Below are positions 1 to 6,686 of a stretch of 22,639 bases of DNA, one piece after another (within the stretch, counting starts at the first letter, position 1; the number at the start of each line of letters is the position of its first letter). The translations under genes were made by a program, and so were the position numbers. A model generated the notes under the pieces. That model had not been told where the DNA came from. It worked only from the letters and a program-made list of their open reading frames with translations, and did no database searches. The stretch comes from an uncultured Bacilli bacterium. Its GTDB lineage: Bacteria > Bacillota_I > Bacilli_A > RF39 > UBA660. The DNA lies in NCBI GenBank assembly GCA_947630885.1, contig CANRJI010000004.1, positions 1 to 22,639 on the forward strand, given 5' to 3'.

Positions 1-52
1 CATAAAAAGCTTATAACTAAAATAAAGAAAATAGCAAAAAACTATATTCTTT

Positions 53-80
53 TCATATTTTCCTAAACCTAACATATTTT
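53..80 (+). promoter_or_regulatory. Possible SigE-type sporulation promoter for the spoVID-like gene
   Basis: TCATATT (53-59) is followed after 13 bases by CATATTTT (73-80). This resembles the mother-cell SigE pattern (about kmATATT, 13-15 bases, CATACAnT). SigE control is known for spoVID in Bacillus. The predicted start would lie near base 87, leaving a leader of only about 15 bases, so this is weak. Positions 1-101 hold no gene I can support. Confidence 0.3.
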
Positions 81-101
81 TAAATGAAAGGAAGCGTGAA
101 T

Positions 102-917
102 ATGAAACAAATAATACCATTTAAAAAAGAACTACCATTCAAAACGAAAGTAAGTGAAATAACATCTATATCCCTTGAAAGAGATATTAATATTGAATCT
201 GAAGGAATTATTACTGGTGCTTTTCATATAACTGGAGATTACAAAATGAATGAAGGTTCAATTAATCGTGAAAACTTTTCCTTTGACTTGCCATTCGATA
301 TAACCCTAGATCCAAGATACGATTTCAGTACCGTAACTTCTGATATTGAAGACTTCTATTATGATGTTATAAATGAAGATACACTAAAAGTTAATATCGA
401 TTTATATGTTGAAGCCGAATATCTTCCAGAATCAGAAGTTCCACTTCACGAAGAAGAACCTGCTACTTCTGATGAAGAAGAACGTGAAGTAGAGGATACA
501 CCATTAGATACCGAAGAAGCAAAAGAAGAAACTTCTGAAGAAAATACCAGAGAAATTTTTACCGAAGTTCCCGAAGTAAAAGAAGAAACCTTTACTGAAC
601 TAGCTAAAGAAGAAGTACCAGAGCCAGAAGAATTACTAGAAGAAGAACTACCTAAAATAGAGCCAATAAAGACAATAACTGAGGAATTACCTCAAGATGG
701 CCGTGAAGAATCTTCTACCTTTGCCACCGACTTATTTTCCAATCTTGATGATACCGAAACATATACTACATACTATGTCTATATTGTCAAAGAAGAAGAT
801 ACCATTGACAAAATCATTACCAAGTACGGTGTAACTAAAGAAGATTTAGAATCATATAACGATATCACTGAATTAAAGCCTGGCGATAAAGTCATTGTTC
901 CAAAGACCAGTGGATAA
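102..917 (+). CDS. spoVID: SpoVID-like spore coat morphogenetic protein with C-terminal LysM
   Basis: In Bacillus, SpoVID sits on the mother-cell face of the forespore and lets the coat encase it. Here residues 1 to about 105 match the SpoVID N-terminal domain pattern (ELPFKTKVSEITSISL start, then ITGAFHITGDY). Residues about 108-210 are a Glu-rich linker with no predicted fold, and residues 224-271 form a LysM (YYVYIVKEEDTIDKI through LKPGDKVIVP). At 271 residues it is about half the B. subtilis length; the missing part is mostly linker. No signal peptide is visible, which fits action in the mother-cell cytoplasm. I chose ATG 102 because AAAGGAAG (87-94) is well spaced for it; the in-frame ATG at 84 has no ribosome site. 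The next gene, ysxE-like, overlaps it, the same order as spoVID-ysxE in Bacillus. Confidence 0.82.
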   Translation: MKQIIPFKKELPFKTKVSEITSISLERDINIESEGIITGAFHITGDYKMNEGSINRENFSFDLPFDITLDPRYDFSTVTSDIEDFYYDVINEDTLKVNIDLYVEAEYLPESEVPLHEEEPATSDEEEREVEDTPLDTEEAKEETSEENTREIFTEVPEVKEETFTELAKEEVPEPEELLEEELPKIEPIKTITEELPQDGREESSTFATDLFSNLDDTETYTTYYVYIVKEEDTIDKIITKYGVTKEDLESYNDITELKPGDKVIVPKTSG

Positions 918-1776
918 TACCATCAGAAGTCTTGTCGGCGAAGTAAATAAATTAACCATAAAATCAAATGCCAAAATTATCGATGACAAAATAGTTGTAA
1001 AAAAAAGAGCTAACGACAATTTAGATAAAATATATAGCTATTTAAAGTCCCGTTCTTTTGACTACTTTCCCGAACCAATTGCCTTAGATAACGAATACGA
1101 AATCTATCCTTACTTACCAGATACAGATGAACCACTTGAACAAAAGGCGATGGATTTAACTCATCTTCTTAGTTTGCTCCACAGTAAAACAACATTCTAT
1201 CGAGAAGTTGACATCGATAAAAATAAAGAAATATATGAAGAAATAGGAAGTAGACTAGAATATCTAAACAATTACTATAATGACTTAATAACTCTCATCG
1301 AAAAAGAAGTTTACATGTCCCCATCATCATATCTTATAGCTCGTAATATAAGTATCATCTTCGATAGTATTTACTTTGCCAAAGATACTCTTGATAAATG
1401 GTATAAAGAAATAGAAGATGATAAAAATGAGCGTGTCGTAAATATTCACGACAATATCAATTTAGACCATTATATCAAAAATGATCGGCCATATTTAATA
1501 AGTTGGAATAAAAGTCGCATCGCAAGTCCCATTTACGATTTACTATCTTTCTATCAAAACCATTACCTCGATTTAGACTTTTATGATCTTTTCCATTACT
1601 ATGAAAGTAGTTATCCTCTACGAAAAGAAGAAAGATTACTCCTCTTTACTTATATGGCTATTCCAAGCAAGATAGAAATAGAAAATAATGAGTATAATAT
1701 GTGTATAAAAATAAATAAAATAATTGATTATTTGTATAAAACTAGTAACCTTATTATGAAATATCAAGGAAAGTAA
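910..1776 (+). CDS. ysxE: YsxE/CotS-type spore coat protein (pseudokinase-like)
   Basis: This is a coat-associated protein of the aminoglycoside-phosphotransferase-like fold (CotS/YsxE group); its biochemical role in the family is unclear. The recognisable part is the loop IHDNINLDHYI followed by PYLISWNKSRIASPIYDLLSFY-like sequence, where kinases have HGDxxxxN and a downstream Asp. The HGD catalytic Asp position reads Asn here, so phosphotransfer looks unlikely. GTG 910 gives an 8-base overlap (GTGGATAA) with the spoVID-like stop. The same 8-base overlap geometry appears twice more in this window, which favours this start over the in-frame TTG at 895. Neither start has a strong ribosome site, so translation is probably coupled to spoVID. 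A terminator hairpin overlaps the end of the gene. The family call rests on the motif and the synteny; overall identity to known members looks low. Confidence 0.7.
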   Translation: MDNTIRSLVGEVNKLTIKSNAKIIDDKIVVKKRANDNLDKIYSYLKSRSFDYFPEPIALDNEYEIYPYLPDTDEPLEQKAMDLTHLLSLLHSKTTFYREVDIDKNKEIYEEIGSRLEYLNNYYNDLITLIEKEVYMSPSSYLIARNISIIFDSIYFAKDTLDKWYKEIEDDKNERVVNIHDNINLDHYIKNDRPYLISWNKSRIASPIYDLLSFYQNHYLDLDFYDLFHYYESSYPLRKEERLLLFTYMAIPSKIEIENNEYNMCIKINKIIDYLYKTSNLIMKYQGK

Positions 1777-1800
1777 ACCTTTTACCTTGATATTTTTAAT
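1759..1800 (+). terminator. Rho-independent terminator after spoVID-ysxE
   Basis: AATATCAAGG (1760-1769) pairs with CCTTGATATT (1785-1794), with a further AAAG/CTTT pairing inside, and is followed by TTTTTAATTTTT. The left arm lies inside the last codons of the ysxE-like gene. Confidence 0.75.
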
Positions 1801-1888
1801 TTTTAGATAAACCCTAATATCTAATAATTATCTTTTTTCATTTTCCTTTACACTATAAAACTATTGTTCGCATTTCTCTAAAATCTCC

Positions 1889-1917
1889 TTTACAACGTCA
1901 TCATAAATTGTTATAAT
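1889..1917 (+). promoter_or_regulatory. SigA-type promoter for recD2
   Basis: TTTACA (1889-1894), a 17-base spacer, then TATAAT (1912-1917). The start codon of recD2 follows 22 bases later behind AAAGAGG. Confidence 0.65.
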
Positions 1918-1938
1918 TAGGAAGAAAAGAGGTAAGCT

Positions 1939-4110
1939 ATGGATAAGAGTTACATCATCGGTTCATTATATAAACAAATATATCGTAATGAAATAAACGG
2001 TTATCTGGTTGCCTTATTTAAAATCAAAGAAACCAATACCGATTATGAAGATAATATAATTAATATTACAGGAGTTCTCCCTAAATTAAGTGATAAAAAA
2101 GAATACATTCTTTATGGCGATTTAGTAACTCATCCCAAGTATGGTCTGCAGTTTTCTGTAACTTCCTTCGATATCAACTTACCGACTAAGGAAGAAGAAT
2201 TAGTAACATTTTTATCAAGTGATTTATTTCCAATTGGTATCAAAACAGCACAAAAAATAGTTGATACTTTCCATGAAGGAACAATTGATAAAATTCTTGC
2301 TAACAAAGATTGCCTGCAGCTTATTCCTCGTTTAAATGAAAGCAAAATAAATAAAATATATGATACCCTAAAAGATTATCAAAATACTTCCAATGTCGTT
2401 CTTGAATTAACTAAACTCGGCTTTGATATGAAAGAAGCCTTAAGTTTTTTAAATAAATACGAATCAAAAATCTTAACAACTGTTAAAGATGATATCTATA
2501 CTCTTATCGATACCGATGAAATACCCTTTGCTAAAATCGATGAAATCGCTATCAATATGGGAATTGAAGAAGATGATGAGCGAAGAGTAAAAGCTCTTAT
2601 TATTCATGTTATGAAAGAATTATGTTTTATGAAAGGAGATACCTACTTAACTTTAGAAGAAATATCTCTCAGTTTATCAAGTTATGTCACTATCTCTCCC
2701 GAAAAGTTAGAATACCTTTTACAAAAACTAATTACCGAACAAAAAATCATAATTAAAGATAAACGCTATTATCTTAAAAAGTTTTATGATGCCGAAATAT
2801 ATATCGCCGAAAGACTATGCTATTTAAATGATATGCCTATAACTAGTCACATCAATATCGAAAAATATATCGATAATAGCAAGATAAAGTATGATGATAT
2901 TCAAAAGAAAGCTATCCAAAGTGGTGTCAATAATAACATCACTATCATTACTGGTGGGCCAGGAACAGGTAAAACGACCATTATAAGAGCTATCACTCAA
3001 ATCATTACCGAAGAAAACAAATTAAAAAGTAGTGACATTGCCCTTTTAGCTCCAACTGGACGAGCGGCTAAAAAAATGATGGAGAATTCAGGCTTTCCCG
3101 CTTCAACCATTCATAAATATCTTGGTTGGGATAAAGATGCCAATACCTTTAGTGTCGATGAATATTCACCTAAAAGTGAAAAATATATTATTGTCGATGA
3201 AGTAAGTATGATTGATACCTTACTTATGGAAGCTCTCCTAAAAGGAACAAAACGAAGTGCCAAACTAATTCTTGTCGGCGATTATTACCAGCTTCCCAGT
3301 GTCAGTGAAGGCCAAATACTGAAAGATTTAATTGATTCCGATTGTCTTCCCGTTATTCGCTTAAGTCAAATCTATCGTCAGACAGAAGGCTCTTACATCT
3401 TAAATCTAGCTTATGACATCAAAGAAAAAAATATCAGTGAAGACCTTTTTATTAAGAAAGATGACTATCTCTTTATTAATGGTGATAACGATACCAGTCT
3501 AGGAATCATCAAAGAAGTCATCGAAAGAGCTGTAAAAAAAGGCTATACTGACCGTGATATGCAAGTACTTGCTCCCATGTATAAATCAGTAAATGGAATT
3601 GACAATCTAAATATTATCCTTCAAGAAATATTTAATCCTCCAAGTGATAGAAAAAAAGAAATTCATTACAAAGATGTAACATATCGTGAATGTGACAAAG
3701 TTCTTCAGCTCGTAAATGACCCTGATAATAACGTCTATAATGGTGACATTGGCTATATTGAAGATATCATTATTTCTCCAGAGAAAAAAATAACGACACA
3801 GATAAATATAAATTACGATGGCAATATTGTCGAATATACGCCCGATAAATTTATCAATTTCCGCCATGGATATGCTATCAGTATTCATAAAGCCCAAGGT
3901 AGTGAATTCAATACTGTCGTCATGCCAATAACGCCATCTTTCAAAAGAATGCTCTATAACAAATTAGTTTATACCGGTGTTACTCGTGCTAAAAAAAGTC
4001 TCATTTTAGTAGGAGATCCCAATTCCTTCATCTATGGCATAAATAATGACTATGTCGATAATCGCAAAACAACTCTTAAAGATTTAATTTTAAGTAGATA
4101 TAATAATTAG
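1939..4110 (+). CDS. recD2: ATP-dependent RecD2-type DNA helicase
   Basis: RecD2 (YrrC) is a 5'-3' superfamily 1B helicase acting alone in DNA repair and replication-fork maintenance, without RecBC. The 723-residue protein has the family layout: an N-terminal OB-like region, a helix-hairpin-helix stretch near residues 90-120 (FPIGIKTAQKIV), and a core with Walker A GGPGTGKTT (339-347) and Walker B IIVDEVSM (417-424). It ends in the C-terminal motifs ISIHKAQGSEF (HKAQG at 650-654) and YTGVTRAKKSLILVGD. Length is close to the usual 730-790. ATG 1939 is preceded by AAAGAGG at good spacing and by a clear promoter. A DUF3918-like small gene follows, and a gene of that type also lies near recD2 in Bacillus. 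No frameshift or missing motif was seen. Confidence 0.95.
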   Translation: MDKSYIIGSLYKQIYRNEINGYLVALFKIKETNTDYEDNIINITGVLPKLSDKKEYILYGDLVTHPKYGLQFSVTSFDINLPTKEEELVTFLSSDLFPIGIKTAQKIVDTFHEGTIDKILANKDCLQLIPRLNESKINKIYDTLKDYQNTSNVVLELTKLGFDMKEALSFLNKYESKILTTVKDDIYTLIDTDEIPFAKIDEIAINMGIEEDDERRVKALIIHVMKELCFMKGDTYLTLEEISLSLSSYVTISPEKLEYLLQKLITEQKIIIKDKRYYLKKFYDAEIYIAERLCYLNDMPITSHINIEKYIDNSKIKYDDIQKKAIQSGVNNNITIITGGPGTGKTTIIRAITQIITEENKLKSSDIALLAPTGRAAKKMMENSGFPASTIHKYLGWDKDANTFSVDEYSPKSEKYIIVDEVSMIDTLLMEALLKGTKRSAKLILVGDYYQLPSVSEGQILKDLIDSDCLPVIRLSQIYRQTEGSYILNLAYDIKEKNISEDLFIKKDDYLFINGDNDTSLGIIKEVIERAVKKGYTDRDMQVLAPMYKSVNGIDNLNIILQEIFNPPSDRKKEIHYKDVTYRECDKVLQLVNDPDNNVYNGDIGYIEDIIISPEKKITTQININYDGNIVEYTPDKFINFRHGYAISIHKAQGSEFNTVVMPITPSFKRMLYNKLVYTGVTRAKKSLILVGDPNSFIYGINNDYVDNRKTTLKDLILSRYNN

Positions 4111-4144
4111 GTATAAAGCACCATATTCTGTCAATACTACTATT

Positions 4145-4170
4145 GATATCAAATATTTCCATTTGATATT
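4145..4170 (+). repeat. Perfect 9-bp inverted repeat between recD2 and the DUF3918 gene
   Basis: ATATCAAAT (4146-4154) and ATTTGATAT (4161-4169) enclose a 6-base loop, and G4145-T4170 could add a wobble pair. The following TTGTCATATTTT is only partly U-rich, so this could be a weak terminator, an attenuating hairpin or an operator. Confidence 0.45.
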
Positions 4171-4195
4171 GTCATATTTTAAGGAGGGATTATAG

Positions 4196-4354
4196 ATGAA
4201 ATCCAAGATGGGTATGGCTTTAATTGGAATTGGTATGGGTGTTGGTAGTGCCGCATTATACCAAAATATAAAAAATGGTAATATGAAAAAATGGGTTAGA
4301 AAAATGAACTCTGCAAAAACAAAAGCCATAGAAGACCTAGAAAATATGATGTAG
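4196..4354 (+). CDS. 52-residue membrane peptide, DUF3918/YrzQ-like
   Basis: A small gene with a very strong ribosome site (AAGGAGGG, 4181-4188). The product begins MKSKMGMALIGIGMGVGSAAL, a Gly- and Met-rich hydrophobic helix (about residues 5-21). A basic, amphipathic tail follows (NIKNGNMKKWVRKMNSAK) and an acidic end. This layout and its place directly after recD2 match the DUF3918 (YrzQ-type) small proteins of Bacilli, whose function is unknown. It ends within the left arm of a strong terminator. Whether it is co-transcribed with recD2, 85 bases upstream, depends on the hairpin between them. The gene is well supported; the family name less so. Confidence 0.7.
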   Translation: MKSKMGMALIGIGMGVGSAALYQNIKNGNMKKWVRKMNSAKTKAIEDLENMM

Positions 4355-4383
4355 GAAGAGATTAAATTCTCTTTCTTTTTTTT
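4353..4383 (+). terminator. Rho-independent terminator after the DUF3918-like gene
   Basis: AGGAAGAGA (4353-4361) pairs with TCTCTTTCT (4368-4376), one G-U wobble, loop TTAAAT, then a run of eight T. It overlaps the stop codon. Confidence 0.78.
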
Positions 4384-4389
4384 AAGTTT

Positions 4390-4416
4390 CCAAATTTTTC
4401 AAATTTGGTTAACCAA
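4390..4416. repeat. Overlapping palindromes, possible operator
   Basis: CCAAATTT (4390-4397) and AAATTTGG (4401-4408) form an 8-bp hairpin with a 3-base loop. The second arm runs into the perfect 12-base palindrome TTGGTTAACCAA (4405-4416). The site lies about 70 bases upstream of the -35 of the next gene. A regulator-binding role is inference. Confidence 0.4.
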
Positions 4417-4486
4417 TTATTCAAATTTTTTCCTGTAATATTATTGTAAATAAATAAAATGCTCTAGATATTTACCACCTAAAATC

Positions 4487-4515
4487 TTTCAAAATAAATA
4501 AAAATAGTGTATGAT
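4487..4515 (+). promoter_or_regulatory. Probable SigA-type promoter for the deoxyribosyltransferase-like gene
   Basis: TTTCAA (4487-4492), 17 bases, TATGAT (4510-4515), followed by AAGGAG and ATG 4537. Confidence 0.5.
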
Positions 4516-4536
4516 ATTAATATAAGGAGAAAAAGT

Positions 4537-4998
4537 ATGAAGTTAAATTTTTCAAGTAAAGAAGTAATTAAAGAAGAAAATTCCCTTTTTCTTGCAGGTC
4601 CGACACCTCGAACTCTAGAGATGGAGTCTTGGCGAAAAGAAGCAATTAAAATATTAGAAGATTTACATTATAATGGTGTTGTCTACATTCCCGAAAGAGA
4701 GTTTGATGAAGAAAATAGGGGTAGTGAAAACGAATCGTTATGGGAAAGAGAAGCCCTTTATAATGCCAAAGTGATTGTTTTTTGGGTTCCAAGAAGCATT
4801 AAAAGACTTCCGGGTTTTACCACTAATATTGAATTTGGCTATTGGCTTTCTAAAGATAGTTCTAAAGTCGTTTATGGAAGACCAGATGATTCTGAAAATA
4901 ATGAATATCTCGATTGGTTATATGAAACCGAAACAAATAAAAAACCATTTAATAATTTAGAAGCTTTATTAACAGAAGCTGTTGCTATGACCAAATAG
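4537..4998 (+). CDS. Nucleoside 2-deoxyribosyltransferase-like protein
   Basis: The 153-residue product resembles the nucleoside 2-deoxyribosyltransferase-like domain (Nuc_deoxyrib_tr_2 type). Members of the fold move a deoxyribose between bases or hydrolyse nucleotide N-glycosidic bonds. Visible motifs are SLFLAGPTPR (16-25), W32-R33, a PE pair at 52-53, WEREAL (69-74), VIVFWVPR (79-86), and FTTNIEFG (94-101), whose Glu99 occupies the position of the family's catalytic Glu. VYGRPDD (112-118) completes the pattern. It has no signal peptide and is predicted cytoplasmic. ATG 4537 was chosen over the in-frame ATG 4507 because AAGGAG (4524-4529) precedes it. The metallopeptidase gene starts 49 bases downstream and is probably co-transcribed. 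Substrate is unknown. Confidence 0.75.
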   Translation: MKLNFSSKEVIKEENSLFLAGPTPRTLEMESWRKEAIKILEDLHYNGVVYIPEREFDEENRGSENESLWEREALYNAKVIVFWVPRSIKRLPGFTTNIEFGYWLSKDSSKVVYGRPDDSENNEYLDWLYETETNKKPFNNLEALLTEAVAMTK

Positions 4999-5047
4999 AA
5001 CATATTAAGTAACTTATTAGCAATCGTAGAAAGAAGGGTAATTAGTC

Positions 5048-5779
5048 ATGGAAAAATTACAAGTTGATAATGAGTATTATAAATTATATGCTCCCGATAC
5101 ATTAAAATATATAACAGAGCCAATGAATGAAATACTAATCAAAAAAATAACATCTTTAAACTCCTTATTTGGAATTACAAACTTTCGAAAAATTCAAATA
5201 AACTATTTTGATGATTTAGAAAAGTTTAGAAACTTTGTTAAGAGCTTTAGAGGAAGTGAGGAAAATAGTCTTCCTGAATATGCTAGAGGTACTTACGATG
5301 GTGGAATGATTAATGCCTATCTTGATAACAATTTAATCGTGGGAAGTAAGTTATACAATTCTAAACTATATATGGCTAGTCATGAATTATTTCATATTAT
5401 GTATATGGAATTAATTTTAAAAGGAGACTATGGTAAAAGAATAGTTTGGTATGACGAAGGTATGGCCCAGTTAATGTCGGGAGAAAAAGATTATTTATTA
5501 GATAACAAATCATTTAGTGACTATATTAATATGGTTTTGGAAACAACTAAAGAAATTCCTAATTTAAATAATTTAAGTCATGGCTCTAATTTTCAAACAT
5601 CTACCTACAGCGGTTATGATTTAAGTTATATTGCTGTTAGATTTTTAGAAGAAACATTATCAGATGATGACTTTAAAGCGCTAATGGGTGACTACGAACA
5701 AATTAAAAAATATGGTAAAAATATCTTAGAAGAAGTTCTTGATTACTATAGAAAGACTAGACAAACTACAAAAATTTAA
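5048..5779 (+). CDS. Cytoplasmic gluzincin-type zinc metallopeptidase
   Basis: This is a putative peptidase of the MA clan. The zinc motif is HELFH (His112, Glu113, His116), and the likely third ligand is Glu137 in WYDEGMAQ, 24 residues from the first His, a spacing typical of gluzincins. The N-terminal 100 residues look like a mixed alpha/beta substrate domain. The C-terminus is helical and ends in a basic tail. There is no signal peptide or transmembrane segment, so it should act in the cytoplasm. This is unusual for secreted thermolysin-like members and closer to the peptidase MA-like group. AGAAGGG (about 5032-5038) precedes ATG 5048. It follows the deoxyribosyltransferase-like gene on the same strand. 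I do not recognise a named family. Confidence 0.75.
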   Translation: MEKLQVDNEYYKLYAPDTLKYITEPMNEILIKKITSLNSLFGITNFRKIQINYFDDLEKFRNFVKSFRGSEENSLPEYARGTYDGGMINAYLDNNLIVGSKLYNSKLYMASHELFHIMYMELILKGDYGKRIVWYDEGMAQLMSGEKDYLLDNKSFSDYINMVLETTKEIPNLNNLSHGSNFQTSTYSGYDLSYIAVRFLEETLSDDDFKALMGDYEQIKKYGKNILEEVLDYYRKTRQTTKI

Positions 5780-5801
5780 AATAGATTTAAAAAACGAGTT
5801 G

Positions 5802-5967
5802 GTGATTTCTACAAACTTTGAATCAGTATATGCAGAAATAAAAAAAGCAAATACATAATGAAACTGTCAAAAAAATACGTGAGGAAACTGAAGAAAGAAA
5901 AAGGAGAAAAATAAAAAATGATTATATTAGTAATAATATTGGCTTTCATAATCAGTTTAATTAACTT
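5802..5967 (+). pseudogene. Possible frameshifted remnant of a small coding region
   Basis: One frame from GTG 5802 reads VISTNFESVYAEIKKANT and then stops. An adjacent frame opens at 5842 and runs to a stop at 5965-5967 with a protein-like, charged sequence (HNETVKKIREETEERKRRK, then NDYISNNIGF). Joining the two by a one-base shift near 5850 gives a continuous helical polypeptide of about 55 residues. No good ribosome site precedes it. The alternative is chance open frames in A-rich DNA. Confidence 0.25.
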
Positions 5968-5983
5968 TTCTAAAAAGTATTAA
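5918..5983 (+). CDS. Possible 21-residue single-helix membrane peptide
   Basis: ATG 5918 is preceded by AAGGAG (5901-5906) at a longish spacing of 11. The peptide starts MIILVIILAFIISLI and ends NFSKKY: one hydrophobic helix with a short basic tail. Peptides of this shape include type I toxins, small regulatory membrane proteins and chance products of AT-rich DNA. It overlaps the remnant described at 5802-5967 in another frame. A terminator follows at 6013-6050. Low confidence, kept because the ribosome site is real. Confidence 0.3.
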   Translation: MIILVIILAFIISLINFSKKY

Positions 5984-6012
5984 TAATATTAACAGAAATT
6001 GTTGATATAAAT

Positions 6013-6050
6013 AAAAATACATTTCACTTTTACATGGAATGTATTTTTTT
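6013..6050. terminator. Bidirectional terminator between convergent genes
   Basis: AAAAATACATT (6013-6023) pairs perfectly with AATGTATTTTT (6038-6048), 11 bp, with T runs on the plus side and, read on the minus strand, after the other arm. It serves the plus-strand 4.5-6.0 kb genes and the minus-strand regulator gene. Confidence 0.82.
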
Positions 6051-6077
6051 CATAATATTTATCTATCAAGGAATTCC

Positions 6078-6686
6078 TTATTTACAATTAAATGGCTGTC
6101 TTGAATTACCTTTAAAACTATCTGCTTCAATAATATTGATCATTTCATTAGTACCAAATATATAGTCAATATCTGTATTAATTTCATTGGTTCTAAATAT
6201 AAACTCATAGTAATTATTTTTTTCTAAATGTGTCGATATAACTTTAGCTACTTTTACCGTTTTAATTACCTCATTACTGTTCTTTATTGTAAGATAGACA
6301 TAGTTATCATCATCTTTATTTTCATAATAGTCTAAAACATAATATACTTGTGTTCCAATGCATTTATATTCAGTCTGTCTTGAAGTTAGTGTTAAGATTA
6401 ATATTATTGTTAGTTCTACTAAAACCATTATAAGAAATAATATAAGTATTATATTAACTTTTTTCTTTCTTTTCTCTTTCTGATCTTTTCCAAAAATATC
6501 CTCATAAGAAATATCATAAATCTCACAAATCTTTTTCAAATTGTCTGACCTTGGTACTGAGATATCTTGTTCCCATTTACTGATAATTTGTCTAGAAACA
6601 CCCATCATATTTGCTACTTCTTCCTGGCTGAGACCTTTTTGTTTTCGATAATTATATAATTTTTCACCTATCTTCATTTCACTCAT
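6078..6686 (-). CDS. Membrane-anchored XRE-family transcriptional regulator
   Basis: Residues about 6-60 form a Cro/C1-type helix-turn-helix (LYNYRKQKGLSQEEVANMMG, then VSRQIISKWEQDISVP), typical of Gram-positive XRE regulators. A basic stretch (KEKRKKK, about 70-76) precedes one transmembrane helix (about 77-101). The remaining about 100 residues should lie outside the cell. They contain an isolated pair of Cys residues and no domain I recognise. A DNA-binding domain linked through the membrane suggests direct sensing of an outside signal. ATG 6686 has AAAGGAGT directly upstream. The start overlaps the stop of the upstream membrane protein gene by 8 bases (ATGAGTGA), so the two are translated together and probably work together. 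Target promoter unknown. Confidence 0.8.
   Translation of the reverse strand: MSEMKIGEKLYNYRKQKGLSQEEVANMMGVSRQIISKWEQDISVPRSDNLKKICEIYDISYEDIFGKDQKEKRKKKVNIILILFLIMVLVELTIILILTLTSRQTEYKCIGTQVYYVLDYYENKDDDNYVYLTIKNSNEVIKTVKVAKVISTHLEKNNYYEFIFRTNEINTDIDYIFGTNEMINIIEADSFKGNSRQPFNCK

Noticed and set aside
1..75. A minus-strand frame from ATG 75 open to the window edge (25 codons, hydrophobic)
   Set aside because: No ribosome site, too short to judge, and AT-rich DNA often gives such frames; it could be the start of a divergent gene but cannot be supported.
102..917. Glu-rich repeats in the spoVID-like gene as a nucleotide repeat array
   Set aside because: Reflects GAA-rich codons in an acidic linker; units are irregular in length and spacing.
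3607..3897. Antisense open frame within recD2
   Set aside because: Lies opposite a well-conserved helicase core with no ribosome site; a coding shadow.
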